A stretch of 64,000 nucleotides of DNA from an uncultured Clostridia bacterium (GCA_947174885.1 CAMWKO010000005.1:1-64000); one strand, 5' to 3'. Counted from the first letter of the stretch, positions 17,588 through 26,727 are shown. Notes: generated from the letters alone by a model not told the origin. A program made the numbers and translations.

Positions 17588-19033
17588 TTAAGCTCTGAAT
17601 ATATTTTTGTTTTTTAATTTTTTAAAGGGTGCACGATAAATGCTGTCATTGCTGTCCTTATATATATCTCTTGTTACAGCCGGCATAAGATATGGAAAAC
17701 CAAAGCTGGTAAGTCTGCAAAGGTGTGTAATAATGTATATCCAGCATATAATGATTCCGAACAGGCCGAAGAAATATCCCATAAATATCTGGGCATATTT
17801 TAAAACCCTGAAACAGCTTGCCAGTTCCTCGGACGGAATAGCAAAGGAAGAAAGTGCAGTAAGAGCGACTACCACTACAATTATGGGACTTACAAGCCCA
17901 GCACTGACTGCGGATTCGCCTACAATAAGACCACCCACTATTCCGATAGTGTTGCCCATAGGTCCGGGAACTCTTACTCCTGCCTCCCGAAGAAGCTCAA
18001 AGGCAAGCTCCATTAGCAGCACTTCTATAATAACGGAAAAGGGGACGCTGGCTCTGGCATCGTACAAAGTATACAAAAGCTTTCCGGGTATAATTTCAGG
18101 ATTGTACATTAAGGCTACCATATAAACAGCAGGCAGTGAAACAGCTATAAATGCAGCAAGATACCTGATAATACGTGCGAGTGTGGCAACAGGATATCTT
18201 AGAAAATAATCATCAGCAGTTTTGAAAAAACTGTTGTAAAAGGTAGGCAGTATTAAAGCAACGGGAGAATTATCCACCATTAGAATAACACGTCCTTCCA
18301 TAAGTGACATTGCTGCCTTGTCAGGTCTTTCTGTAGTCTGATATTGTGGAAATGGCGAATATGGAGCTTCCTCCGTAAGCTGTTCAATAATACCTGAATC
18401 ATTTAAATAATCTATATCTTTTTCAATTTTGTCCAGCCTTTTATTTATTTCCTCAAGAACGCTTTTTCTGGCATATGAATCTACATATAAGATAGCAACG
18501 GTAGTCTGGGTAACATTGCCCATAATACGTTCCTTTACCTTAAGCTTCGGATTACGGATACGCTTTCTTATAAGTGCAGTGTTTGCTTTTACAGCATCAC
18601 AAAAGCCCTCTTTAGAGCCTCTTAAAGATTTTTCGCTTTCTGAAGAGGACACGCCCATCATAGGGTAACCCTTAGACTTTATCTTAATGGCTTTGTCATA
18701 TCCGTCTATAAAGATTACGCCGTCACCAATCATTACACCCATAAGTGCCTCCTCTAAGGTAGGAAGCTCTTTTACATCGGTAATACCCAGAGCATTGTGT
18801 GATAAAAATTCATACTGCTCTTCCTTGGGCATATCCATCATTTTTGTAATGAATTTACCAATAACGGATTCTTCAATAGTAATATTGTTAATAGCCACTT
18901 CTACATAAAAAATGCAGGCTTTAACATTGGCTTTTTCTCCGAGAAACATAGTACGGGATTTTATATCATCACAATCTTTTATTTCATTGTTAAATAAGGA
19001 TAGATTTTCATCAATATTTTTAGATAACTGCAT
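17588..19033 (-). CDS. Spore germination receptor subunit A (GerA/SpoVAF family)
   Basis: A 481-residue GerAA-type protein. A soluble N-terminal half includes MGVMIGDGVIFIDGYDKAIKIKSKGYP, SLRGSKEGFCDAV and RIRNPKLKVKERIMG. A membrane half begins near GRVILMVDNSPVALILPTFY and includes SVIIEVLLMELAFELLREAGVRVPGPMG and GIVGGLIVGESAVSAGLVSPI, all strong GerA-family signatures. AGGAG precedes the ATG. A SigG-like promoter lies upstream, and the GerAB-GerAC fusion follows directly. Together they would make a two-gene germinant receptor. Confidence 0.92.
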   Translation of the reverse strand: MQLSKNIDENLSLFNNEIKDCDDIKSRTMFLGEKANVKACIFYVEVAINNITIEESVIGKFITKMMDMPKEEQYEFLSHNALGITDVKELPTLEEALMGVMIGDGVIFIDGYDKAIKIKSKGYPMMGVSSSESEKSLRGSKEGFCDAVKANTALIRKRIRNPKLKVKERIMGNVTQTTVAILYVDSYARKSVLEEINKRLDKIEKDIDYLNDSGIIEQLTEEAPYSPFPQYQTTERPDKAAMSLMEGRVILMVDNSPVALILPTFYNSFFKTADDYFLRYPVATLARIIRYLAAFIAVSLPAVYMVALMYNPEIIPGKLLYTLYDARASVPFSVIIEVLLMELAFELLREAGVRVPGPMGNTIGIVGGLIVGESAVSAGLVSPIIVVVVALTALSSFAIPSEELASCFRVLKYAQIFMGYFFGLFGIIICWIYIITHLCRLTSFGFPYLMPAVTRDIYKDSNDSIYRAPFKKLKNKNIFRA

Positions 19034-19061
19034 AAATGTACTCCTAATTAAGTCTTAAGAA

Positions 19062-19091
19062 TAGTATTTCTTAATAATGTGGCAATTATTC
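19062..19091 (-). promoter_or_regulatory. SigG-like promoter of the gerA operon
   Basis: On the minus strand GAATA (19091-19087), an 18-base spacer and AATACTA (19068-19062) fit the SigG pattern GnATR-N17/18-CATnnTA except for the first base of the -10. The predicted transcript start is about 20 bases before the gene. Confidence 0.5.
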
Positions 19092-19274
19092 ATGAAAATT
19101 ATATTTAAAATTTTATTTCTGCAAGCAATGAGACAAGCAGGTGTGATTACACGGATATTTGGAGAATGTTGCGAGGATTGACATGTGTCTGCATATTTTG
19201 ACATAGGAATTGTATTAGAAATTAAATAAATTGTATTTTGAATAAAAAATACTGTATACAAAATTCAGTATACA

Positions 19275-19385
19275 TTGAATTTTCTTATTTTTTATTTTTA
19301 GTTTTAAAAAGCTTACATCAGTATAATAATGTAAGCATCCTGCACAAAAATCGTAGATTAAAAATAAAAAATAAGAAAACTCAAG
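19275..19385. repeat. Palindromic element, internally deleted copy
   Basis: Terminal repeats TTGAATTTTCTTATTTTTT and its near-complement (ending at 19385) enclose the CTTACATC/GATGTAAG-type hairpin (19312-19335). Half of the central hairpin follows (CATCCTGCACAAAAATCGTAG), running straight into the right end. The remaining bases of 19092-19474 hold no gene I can support. Confidence 0.7.
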
Positions 19386-19475
19386 TCGGTATACACATTG
19401 CGATTTTTTTTTTACTATGTTAAACTGATATATAATGTGAGAAAAAAGGAAAAACGGACTTAACGGAGGACTTTT

Positions 19476-20366
19476 ATGAGATATGTAAAAGTAAGAGCTC
19501 ATGGAAAAATTAATCTTGCACTGGACGTAATTAGAAAAAGAGAAGACGGTTATCATGAGGTCAGAATGATAATGCAGTCTGTAGGCATTTATGATCGTGT
19601 GGAAATCCAGTTTATGGGTAAGCTTAATACCGGATATAAAATAGATATTGAAACAAATCTTAAATTTTTACCTGTTAATGAAAATAATCTTGCATATAAA
19701 GCAGCAGCCTTGCTGATGGAAGAGTTTAACTTAAAATGTCATATAGTAATCAGGATTAAAAAGATGATTCCTGTGGCTGCCGGCATGGCAGGCGGAAGCT
19801 CTGACTGTGCAGCAGTATTAAAGGGAATAAATAAGATGTTTGGTTTAGGACTTAGTGAGGAGGATTTAAAGAGCAGAGGAGTGAGTTTGGGAGCAGATAT
19901 ACCATATTGTATTATGGGTGGAACTGCCCTGTCAGAGGGAATAGGAGAAATTCTAACTCCATTACCGCCTATGCCGGAGTGCTACATAGTACTTGCAAAG
20001 CCATATATTAATGTATCTACAAGGTTTGTATATACTAATTTAAGAGCAGATGAGCTCACATATCATCCAGATGTTGACGGAATGATTGCTGCAATTAATA
20101 ATAATGATTTTTATGGTATGGCAAAAAGACTGGGAAATGTACTGGAGACGGTTACAGAAAAAGAGTATCCTATTATTAATGATATTAAAGAAAATATGAT
20201 TAAAATGGGAGCTGTTAATTCGATAATGAGCGGAAGCGGGCCTACTGTATTTGGGTTATTTGATGATGTAGAAAGAGCAAAATATGCTTATGAAAATTTA
20301 AAGGCATCTGACTACTGCAGACAGGTGTATATTACAGATGGAGGTAATGGTGATGAAAGATATTAG
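19476..20366 (+). CDS. ispE: 4-diphosphocytidyl-2-C-methyl-D-erythritol kinase
   Basis: A 296-residue GHMP kinase of the non-mevalonate (MEP) isoprenoid pathway, phosphorylating CDP-methylerythritol. It shows the N-terminal AHGKINLALDVIRKREDGYHE motif, the ATP loop PVAAGMAGGSSDCAAVL, and the C-terminal MSGSGPTVFGLF motif. Its length is normal. CGGAGGAC precedes the ATG. It overlaps the following GntR regulator gene by 14 bases, a pairing often seen in Lachnospiraceae. Confidence 0.96.
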   Translation: MRYVKVRAHGKINLALDVIRKREDGYHEVRMIMQSVGIYDRVEIQFMGKLNTGYKIDIETNLKFLPVNENNLAYKAAALLMEEFNLKCHIVIRIKKMIPVAAGMAGGSSDCAAVLKGINKMFGLGLSEEDLKSRGVSLGADIPYCIMGGTALSEGIGEILTPLPPMPECYIVLAKPYINVSTRFVYTNLRADELTYHPDVDGMIAAINNNDFYGMAKRLGNVLETVTEKEYPIINDIKENMIKMGAVNSIMSGSGPTVFGLFDDVERAKYAYENLKASDYCRQVYITDGGNGDERY

Positions 20367-21024
20367 TTTGAAGATGAATGACTATTTACCTCTTAGGGAT
20401 GTAGTTTTTAATACTCTTAGAGAGGCAATACTTACGGGAGATATAGAACCGGGAGAAAGACTTATGGAGATAAAGCTGGCAGATAAGCTTGGAGTCAGCA
20501 GAACACCTATAAGAGAGGCTATCAGAATGTTACAGCTTGAGGGTCTTGTCAATATGACTCCCAGAAAGGGTACTGTAGTAGCTGAAATCTCAAAGGAAGA
20601 TTTAAAAAATGTTCTGGAGGTAAGAAAGGTTCTTGAAGAACTGGCAGTTGAAAAAGCATGTGAGAATATCACAGAGAAAGAAATTTGTGAGCTTAAAGAT
20701 AATCTAAAGGAGTTTAAGTCTGCCATAAAAAAGAAAAATCCCAGTGATATTGCAAAAATCGATGTGATATTTCATGATATTATTTACAAGGCTACAGGTA
20801 ATGAACGACTTATTCAGATACTTTTTAATATAAGAGAGCAGATGTACAGATACCGTTTAGAGTATATTAAGGATCAGGATACAAGGCAGACTGTTGTGAA
20901 GGACCATGAGAATCTGATAGAGGCAATTCTTAATAAGAATATAAATGATGCAAAAAAAATTATTGTAGGGCATATAGAGCATCAGGAAAAAACAATTATG
21001 AAAAATATGGGATTTGTCTTATAA
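20353..21024 (+). CDS. GntR family transcriptional regulator (FCD/FadR-type)
   Basis: A 223-residue regulator. The N-terminal winged helix has LREAILTGDIEPGERLMEIKLADKLGVSRTPIREA and the wing LVNMTPRKGTVV. The C-terminal FCD helical domain begins at about residue 85 and includes the metal or ligand helix DVIFHDIIYKATGN and the C-terminal H-x-E motif. The ATG at 20353 is chosen from three close in-frame ATGs because GGAGGT (20340-20345) is best spaced from it. The start lies inside ispE, so translation is coupled. The regulated genes are not apparent. Confidence 0.9.
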   Translation: MKDISLKMNDYLPLRDVVFNTLREAILTGDIEPGERLMEIKLADKLGVSRTPIREAIRMLQLEGLVNMTPRKGTVVAEISKEDLKNVLEVRKVLEELAVEKACENITEKEICELKDNLKEFKSAIKKKNPSDIAKIDVIFHDIIYKATGNERLIQILFNIREQMYRYRLEYIKDQDTRQTVVKDHENLIEAILNKNINDAKKIIVGHIEHQEKTIMKNMGFVL

Positions 21025-21130
21025 AGAGGACAGGTACCTTATAGATATGCCGATATATTACTAAGCTTTATATAACAAAGTAAAAACAATATACAATAAC
21101 TGTAAACGAGTAATAATCAAAGGAGAATTA

Positions 21131-21868
21131 ATGAATTATAAACTCACAATTTCCTATGACGGTAAATCCTATGACGGATGGCAGAAACAGGGAAATACCG
21201 ACAGAACAATACAGGGGAAGCTGGAAACACTTCTTAGCAGGCTCGATGGCAGTGAGGTCAAAGTGCAGGGAGCGGGACGGACAGATGCAGGAGTACATGC
21301 AAAGGCACAGGTATGCAATGCAGTATTAAGCAGTAAATGGAATGAAGAGGAATTAAGGGATACAATAAACAGCTATCTCCCAATGGATATTGCGGTAACT
21401 GATGTAAAGGAAGCACCGGATAGATTTCATGCCAGATTAAATGCTGTTGGAAAGACATATAAATACCGTATATTTACAGGTAAGGTAATGAACGTTTTTG
21501 AAAGAAATTATGTATTTAATTATGGTAAAAAGCTGTCATGCGATAAGATGAAAACGGCTTCCTCATATCTAATCGGGACACATGATTTTAAAGCCTTTTG
21601 TGCCAATAAGCATATGAAAAAGCCGACAGTCAGAACGATTGAAGATATCAGCTTTATACAAAAGGAGGATGAGATAGAGATAACATATTACGGAAATGGT
21701 TTTTTATATAATATGGTAAGAATAATAACAGGAACTCTTATTGAAATAGGAGAGGGAAAGAAAACTCCTGAAAGTATCAAAGACATACTTGAAAGTAAAG
21801 AAAGAAGTAATGCAGGATTTACGGCACCGGCAAACGGGCTGATACTATGGAGTGTGGATTACGAGTGA
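21131..21868 (+). CDS. truA: tRNA pseudouridine(38-40) synthase
   Basis: A 245-residue pseudouridine synthase acting on the anticodon arm. The catalytic Asp lies in GRTDAGVHAKAQ (about residue 55). Other family motifs are YDGKSYDGWQKQ near the N-terminus, RFHARLNAVGKTYKYRI and NGFLYNMVRIITGTLIEIGEGK. An AAAGGAGAA site precedes the ATG. It is transcribed after the GntR gene with a 106-base gap. Confidence 0.96.
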   Translation: MNYKLTISYDGKSYDGWQKQGNTDRTIQGKLETLLSRLDGSEVKVQGAGRTDAGVHAKAQVCNAVLSSKWNEEELRDTINSYLPMDIAVTDVKEAPDRFHARLNAVGKTYKYRIFTGKVMNVFERNYVFNYGKKLSCDKMKTASSYLIGTHDFKAFCANKHMKKPTVRTIEDISFIQKEDEIEITYYGNGFLYNMVRIITGTLIEIGEGKKTPESIKDILESKERSNAGFTAPANGLILWSVDYE

Positions 21869-21972
21869 TAATGAACCGGTAAAGCACAATTAGACAGGAA
21901 TTGCCTGTAAAGAATAATATGTGAAAATTGTATATAATATTTTATATAAAGAAAAGGAAGGAATATTGAATT

Positions 21973-22167
21973 ATGGCAAATCAGAAAGATATTGAAAATC
22001 TCGTAAAAATGTTAGACCAGAAATCACAAGAGGGAGTTGGAAGAATAAAGATAGATATTTCAGAAAAAAACGCTGAAGGACAGGTTAGTGAGCAGACACA
22101 TTATGGCAGATGTGACATTAAAGGTGAATGTGTTCCGGAAATTACAAGAAATGCAAAAAAGGTATAA
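21973..22167 (+). CDS. Small conserved hypothetical protein (64 aa)
   Basis: A 64-residue acidic protein preceded by AAGGAAGGAATATTGAATT. It contains VGRIKIDISEKNAEGQVSEQ and an ending with two cysteines (HYGRCDIKGECVPEI). No membrane segment or known motif is seen. Clean spacing between truA and the next gene and a good ribosome binding site support a real gene; the function is unknown. Confidence 0.6.
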   Translation: MANQKDIENLVKMLDQKSQEGVGRIKIDISEKNAEGQVSEQTHYGRCDIKGECVPEITRNAKKV

Positions 22168-22263
22168 AGTTTTTAGTAAAAATTTCCGATATATAAGTGT
22201 AACATAAATAGATTAGGGAGTTCCTACCCTAATTACAGTTTTAATTACCAAGGAGGGTAAACT

Positions 22264-22836
22264 ATGAGCGTAAATGGAATTCAATCAAATGCTTATGGTA
22301 GCTATGCTACGGAAAGTTATAGCAAGTCTACTACGGGCACAAAGACAACAGAAGCTGCAACAGGTAAAGAAGAGAAAGCTGCAGTATATGAGTCAACAGC
22401 AAATAAGATGACTGAAAAAGACAGAGCAGCACTTGTTCAAAAGCTTAAGGCAGACACAAATAACAGAGTAAACCAGTTACAGTCTCTTGTTAAGAATATG
22501 TTCTTAAAGCAGGGACAGAAGGTTAAGAACAATGATGATATCTGGTCAATGCTTGCAAGTGGCGATTTTACAGTAGATCCTGCTACTGCTGCAAAGGCAA
22601 AGGCTGAGATTGCAGACGACGGATACTGGGGTGTAGATCAGACATCAGAAAGAATTTTTGAAATGGCAAAGGCACTTTCAGGAGGAGATTCTGATAAGAT
22701 GGACAAAATGCTGGAAGCATTCAAAAAGGGATATGACCAGGCTACAAAGGCTTGGGGTCGTACATTACCTGATATTTCTAGCAGAACATATGATGCTGTA
22801 ATAGAAAAATTTGATAACTACAAGACAGAGTCATAA
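22264..22836 (+). CDS. Conserved hypothetical protein (190 aa), probably soluble
   Basis: The protein has a low-complexity Ser/Thr/Ala-rich N-terminus (about residues 1-45) and a charged helical core, and no signal peptide. Core pieces are LKADTNNRVNQLQSLVKNMF, DGYWGVDQTSERIFEMAKALSGGD and FKKGYDQATKAWGRTLPDISSRTYDAV. I do not recognise a named family, though I expect relatives in Lachnospiraceae. A very strong AAGGAGGG site at the proper distance and a strong terminator suggest high expression. A short hairpin (22213-22218 with 22227-22232) lies in the leader. Confidence 0.75.
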   Translation: MSVNGIQSNAYGSYATESYSKSTTGTKTTEAATGKEEKAAVYESTANKMTEKDRAALVQKLKADTNNRVNQLQSLVKNMFLKQGQKVKNNDDIWSMLASGDFTVDPATAAKAKAEIADDGYWGVDQTSERIFEMAKALSGGDSDKMDKMLEAFKKGYDQATKAWGRTLPDISSRTYDAVIEKFDNYKTES

Positions 22837-22849
22837 ATAATCGGTTAGG

Positions 22850-22930
22850 AGCAACATATCAGGTTATGTTGCTAAATAGTTAAATTTTTAAGCGATGTTG
22901 AAGCAGAGTTTGTATCAGCATCGCTTTTTA
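22850..22930 (+). terminator. Hairpin plus Rho-independent terminator
   Basis: A 9-bp hairpin (22850-22858 with 22865-22873) is followed by a 10-bp stem with one G-T pair (22891-22900 with 22916-22925) and a T run. This would end the transcript of the 190-residue protein gene. Confidence 0.8.
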
Positions 22931-23062
22931 TGTAGCGTAGACACTATGCGGTTATGAACAGTCAGAACAGAAGATTGTGAATATAAGGCTGACTCTGTTT
23001 ATTATATAAAAGACCACACTACGAGCAGATGCATATGTTTTATTGGAGGAAAGGATATAAAA

Positions 23063-23473
23063 ATGGATAAAGATGTTGAAATCAGAGTAAAGGGAACGCA
23101 CAGTAGTGATGGTGAGCAGGAAACCTTTGAAACACTATGTAGCGGTGTATATTACTTAAAAAATAAAAAACATTATTTTTCTTATCAGGAAGAAACAGAG
23201 CAGGGAAAAGTAAAAAGTATTATTAAAGTAAAGGATAAAGCTATGGAAGTAATAAAAAGCGGAGCTGTTAATATGCATCTGTTTTTGGAACCTGGAAAGG
23301 TTATAAACTGTACATACGATACTCCATTCGGAAATATTCCTATAGATATATACACGGAATATTTAAACCTGTATATAGAAAATAATCATATAAAAGTAGA
23401 TGTATCCTATGAAATGCAAAATAATGGGGAAGTTATTGCAGGATGTAAACTTTTAGTTGAGGCAAGAAACTAG
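23063..23473 (+). CDS. DUF1934 (YwiB-like) protein
   Basis: A 136-residue beta-barrel protein of the DUF1934 family, a calycin-like fold with no assigned function. Family features are the N-terminal VEIRVKGTHSS strand, the central YYLKNKKHYFSYQEE pair, the YDTPFGNIPIDIYTEYL segment and the closing GEVIAGCKLLVEAR strand. TTGGAGGAAAGG precedes the ATG. A 17-bp stem-loop follows the stop. Confidence 0.85.
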   Translation: MDKDVEIRVKGTHSSDGEQETFETLCSGVYYLKNKKHYFSYQEETEQGKVKSIIKVKDKAMEVIKSGAVNMHLFLEPGKVINCTYDTPFGNIPIDIYTEYLNLYIENNHIKVDVSYEMQNNGEVIAGCKLLVEARN

Positions 23474-23475
23474 TA

Positions 23476-23520
23476 TACTGCATCATTCATTCTCGGTCAA
23501 AGTGAATGAATGATGCAGTA
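23476..23520. terminator. Stem-loop between convergent genes
   Basis: A perfect 17-bp stem (23476-23492 with 23504-23520) lies between the DUF1934 gene and pncB. There is no T run on either side, so it may act as a processing or mRNA-end structure rather than a classical terminator. Confidence 0.5.
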
Positions 23521-23532
23521 CGCTGGCTGCAG

Positions 23533-24987
23533 TTAGTTCTTATCGTAGTTATCTAAAAGTTTTTTCTTTATGTCATACAGCTTATCAGATAAATCTATAT
23601 GCACCTTATGAGGATTTACAAGACGGCGTGTTTCATCCCAAAGAGTATTTAATTCACTTTCACAGTATTGTTTGATTTCGCCTACGGAAGGAGAGGTGTA
23701 ATTGCAAATACCTTTACTGAATATTTCCGTCATCATTTCCCTGATTGTATAGGTACCTGCTTTAAGTAAGGTTTTTTTCCAGGTTTCAATAGGGTCAAAA
23801 ATAAGTAAATCCTGATTTTCATCGAAGGTTTCGTCTGCCATTGCTATAAGGTCTGCCTTAATTTTACCTGTTTCTTTATCGTAAATACGAAATACGGTTT
23901 TATTACCCGGGTTTGTAATTTTTTCAGTATTCTCTGACAGCTTAATTTTAGGAACAAATTCCCCTGTATTATTATCCATAATAGCAGCAAGCTTATATAC
24001 GCCACCAAAAGAAGGGCAATCCTTACTGGTAATAAGATTTGTACCTACACCCCATGATGTGATTTTGGCATTTTGTGTTTTAAGTGAATCAATAAGATAC
24101 TCATCCAAATCACTTGAAGCAGAGATAATGGCATCGTTAAATCCGGCAGCATCCAGCATTTTTCTTGCTTCCTTTGAAAGATAGGCAAGGTCTCCGCTGT
24201 CAAGACGTATTCCGTAGTAGGTAAGATTAATACCGTTTTCTTTCATTTCTTTAAATACTTTAATAGCATTAGGAACACCACTCTTTAAGGTGTCGTAAGT
24301 ATCTACCAGTAAAATGCAGGCATCAGGATAAAGATTTGCATATGTTTTAAAGGCTGTATATTCATCCGGAAAACTCATTATCCAGCTATGTGCATGGGTG
24401 CCCTTTACAGGAATGTCCCACATTTTGCCGGTAAGTACACATGAAGTACCGATACATCCTCCAATTACGGCAGCTCTTGCACCATAGATACCGGCATCAG
24501 GTCCTTGGGCACGTCTTAGACCAAACTCCATAATACCATCACCTTTTGCAGCGTAAGCTACTCTTGATGCCTTTGTGGCAATAAGACTCTGGTGGTTTAC
24601 GATATTTAAAATGGCAGTTTCAATAAGCTGTGCTTCCATAATAGGAGCAATAACTTTTATAAGAGGCTCTTTTGGAAATACAACAGAGCCTTCAGGAATT
24701 GCATATATATCACCTGAAAAATGAAAAGATGAAAGATATGTTAAAAAGTCTTCATCAAATATTGTAAGACTTCTCAGATATTCAATATCATCATATGAAA
24801 AATTTAGATTTTTAATATAATCAATAACCTGCTCAAGACCACAGCAAATTGCATAGCCGCTGCCGGAAGGATTTTTTCTGTAAAAAACGTCAAAAACGAC
24901 AGTTTCAGAAGAATTGCTTTTAAAGTAACCCTGCATCATAGTAAGCTCATATAAGTCTGTAAGTAATGTTAAATTCATTCTGTCCAT
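23533..24987 (-). CDS. pncB: Nicotinate phosphoribosyltransferase
   Basis: A 484-residue NAD-salvage enzyme making nicotinate mononucleotide from nicotinate and PRPP. It has LTDLYELTMMQGYF at the N-terminus, a FGLRRAQGPDAGIYGARAAVIGG segment, the GTHAHSWIMSF motif with the catalytic His, GIRLDSGDLAYLS and a SWGVGTNLITS phosphate loop. The ATG at 24987 is preferred because GGAGGTC precedes it; the 12-base longer TTG frame would start inside that site. A double-hairpin repeat lies upstream. Confidence 0.95.
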   Translation of the reverse strand: MDRMNLTLLTDLYELTMMQGYFKSNSSETVVFDVFYRKNPSGSGYAICCGLEQVIDYIKNLNFSYDDIEYLRSLTIFDEDFLTYLSSFHFSGDIYAIPEGSVVFPKEPLIKVIAPIMEAQLIETAILNIVNHQSLIATKASRVAYAAKGDGIMEFGLRRAQGPDAGIYGARAAVIGGCIGTSCVLTGKMWDIPVKGTHAHSWIMSFPDEYTAFKTYANLYPDACILLVDTYDTLKSGVPNAIKVFKEMKENGINLTYYGIRLDSGDLAYLSKEARKMLDAAGFNDAIISASSDLDEYLIDSLKTQNAKITSWGVGTNLITSKDCPSFGGVYKLAAIMDNNTGEFVPKIKLSENTEKITNPGNKTVFRIYDKETGKIKADLIAMADETFDENQDLLIFDPIETWKKTLLKAGTYTIREMMTEIFSKGICNYTSPSVGEIKQYCESELNTLWDETRRLVNPHKVHIDLSDKLYDIKKKLLDNYDKN

Positions 24988-25020
24988 AAAGACCTCCAAT
25001 TAAGTAATATAGGAATTATA

Positions 25021-25146
25021 CCATAAAATCGCAAGGCGATTTTATGGGTCGAGTGCATAAACCGAAGTTTTATACACGAAGACATTATACCATAAAATCA
25101 CAGGGTGATTTTATGGGTCGAGTGTATAAAGCAAAGCTTTATACAC
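25021..25146. repeat. Tandem 69-bp repeat of paired hairpins
   Basis: Two copies begin 69 bases apart (25021 and 25090). Each has a 12-bp stem around CCATAAAATC/GATTTTATGG followed by a second stem around GTGTATAAA/TTTATACAC. Copy differences compensate: the inner G-C pairs of copy 1 become A-T in copy 2, and the second stem is 11 bp and perfect in copy 2. It lies between divergent pncB and plsC. Confidence 0.8.
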
Positions 25147-25204
25147 GAAAATATTTTACCTTAATTTTTATTGTTATGCAAATATTGTGTTAATAATATG
25201 TTAG

Positions 25205-25224
25205 AAAATAAAAATACGGAAACA
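25205..25224 (+). repeat. Solo end of the palindromic element family
   Basis: AAAATAAAAATACGGAAAC matches the right terminal repeat of the 40352 element. No left partner is present. Confidence 0.45.
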
Positions 25225-25296
25225 CGATATTACATTATTATTGTAATCTTAATTTTTTTTCTGTATAATATTTATATTAGTGTGTGGAGGTTTCTC

Positions 25297-26043
25297 ATGA
25301 TAAAGCTGATTATAATTGCGATATTTCTTGTACTATATTTTACAATAGGAGTTGTTACCAGTGCTATTTTAATTATTATCGGATTATTTAGTAAGAAAAC
25401 AAGAGATTATATTGCATATTACATTGTAAAGGGTATGTTTAAGATAATTTTATTTATTGCGGGTGCGAAGGTTATAGTTAAAGGAAGGGAGAATATTCCT
25501 AAAGATGAGGCAGTATTATATGTAGGAAATCATAGAAGCTTTTTTGATATAGTTGTAGGATATTCTATTATTCCGCCAAGATGTGGATTTGTGTCAAAGA
25601 AGGAGCTTAAGAAGATATTTCCTTTAAGAGTGTGGATGGAATTCATGAAATGTCTGTTTTTGGACAGGTCTAGTATTGAGGCGGCAATTAATATGATAAA
25701 TTGTGGTGTGGACAGAATTAAGAATGGCATTTCAATGTTTATATTTCCTGAGGGTACCAGAGGAAAATCAGATGATGATATGCACGATTTTAAAGAAGGA
25801 AGCCTTAAAATTGCGAAGAAAGCAAAGTGTAAGATTGTACCAATAGCTTTTAATAATACCAGTGCCATTTTTGAAGACCAGCTCCCTAAAATCAGGAAAG
25901 CAACAGTTTGTATAGAGTTTGGTAAACCAATAGATATAGAGGAGTTATCAAAGGAGGATAAAAAATCCCTGGCAACGTATACGGAAAATATTGTAAGGGA
26001 AATGATAGCTAAAAATAAAGATTTGATTAAAAATGAATTGTAA
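25297..26043 (+). CDS. plsC: 1-acyl-sn-glycerol-3-phosphate acyltransferase
   Basis: A 248-residue membrane-bound acyltransferase of phospholipid synthesis (lysophosphatidate to phosphatidate). It has one N-terminal hydrophobic region, the catalytic NHRSFFD motif (H-x4-D), the substrate motif FIFPEGTRG and the later IVPIAFNNTSA strand. The ATG at 25297 follows TGGAGG at the correct distance. The open frame extends upstream to 25171 but lacks a site and family similarity there. Confidence 0.92.
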   Translation: MIKLIIIAIFLVLYFTIGVVTSAILIIIGLFSKKTRDYIAYYIVKGMFKIILFIAGAKVIVKGRENIPKDEAVLYVGNHRSFFDIVVGYSIIPPRCGFVSKKELKKIFPLRVWMEFMKCLFLDRSSIEAAINMINCGVDRIKNGISMFIFPEGTRGKSDDDMHDFKEGSLKIAKKAKCKIVPIAFNNTSAIFEDQLPKIRKATVCIEFGKPIDIEELSKEDKKSLATYTENIVREMIAKNKDLIKNEL

Positions 26044-26099
26044 TATCTTTCCATAGATGATAAAATTACTAGGAAATTAGAAAGAGAGGATATTATTAT

Positions 26100-26600
26100 A
26101 TGCTTGCAATGAGTACATTGGGAATAGTATTATTAGTTATATTAGCAGTTGTTTTAATTGCTGTTATAGTACTTTATATATTAGGAAGAAAAATGCAAAA
26201 AAAACAGGCGCAGTCTGAGGAACAGATGGAGGCAGCATCACAGAGCATGAATTTCTTTATTATAGATATGAAAATGATGAAATTTAGGGATGCAAACCTT
26301 CCTAAAATTGTTATGGAGCAGACACCTAAATATGCCAGAAGAATGAAGCTTCCTATTCTAAAGGTTAAGGTAGGACCAAGAGTTATGTCGCTTATCTGTG
26401 ATCCAAAGGTATTTAATACGTTAGCACCAAAGCAGGAGGTTAAGGCCAAGGTTAGCGGTATTTATGTAACAAGTGCAAAGAGAATAAGAGGACCTATTGT
26501 GGAAACTGATCCTAAAAAGAGAAAGCTTCAGAAGAAAGAGGAGAAAAAAGCTGAAAAGGCTCAGAAGAAAGCCGGAAAAGAAGCTCAGAAAGTAAAGTAG
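26100..26600 (+). CDS. Membrane-anchored conserved hypothetical protein (166 aa)
   Basis: One N-terminal membrane segment (LGIVLLVILAVVLIAVIVLYI) is followed by a basic cytoplasmic domain. That domain contains FFIIDMKMMKFRDANLPKIV and a strand-rich part (KLPILKVKVGPRVMSLICDPKVF), and the protein ends in a Lys/Glu/Ala-rich tail (about residues 135-166). The domain is not one I can name. AGAGAGGA precedes the ATG. It lies 56 bases after plsC and is probably cotranscribed. Confidence 0.7.
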   Translation: MLAMSTLGIVLLVILAVVLIAVIVLYILGRKMQKKQAQSEEQMEAASQSMNFFIIDMKMMKFRDANLPKIVMEQTPKYARRMKLPILKVKVGPRVMSLICDPKVFNTLAPKQEVKAKVSGIYVTSAKRIRGPIVETDPKKRKLQKKEEKKAEKAQKKAGKEAQKVK

Positions 26601-26684
26601 AATAATCAGTCATTATGATAATTAATAGCTAATGTACGATACCCTCATTATAATCATAACAGATTATATGAATATAAATTATAG

Positions 26685-26727
26685 AGGCTTTTATAATAGT
26701 GAAGACTATCATAAAAAGCCTTATTTA
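26685..26727 (+). terminator. Terminator after the plsC operon
   Basis: A 16-17 bp stem (26685-26700 with 26705-26721) with a GAAG loop is followed by TTATTTAT. The remaining 190 bases up to 26915 contain short hairpin-forming sequence but no gene or riboswitch core that I recognise. Confidence 0.65.

Noticed and set aside
17640-18125. 161-codon open frame opposite the GerAA gene
   Set aside because: The minus-strand gene carries the GerA signatures; the plus-strand frame is a codon-bias shadow.
25530-26054. 174-codon open frame opposite plsC
   Set aside because: plsC has both catalytic motifs and a good start; the antisense frame has none.
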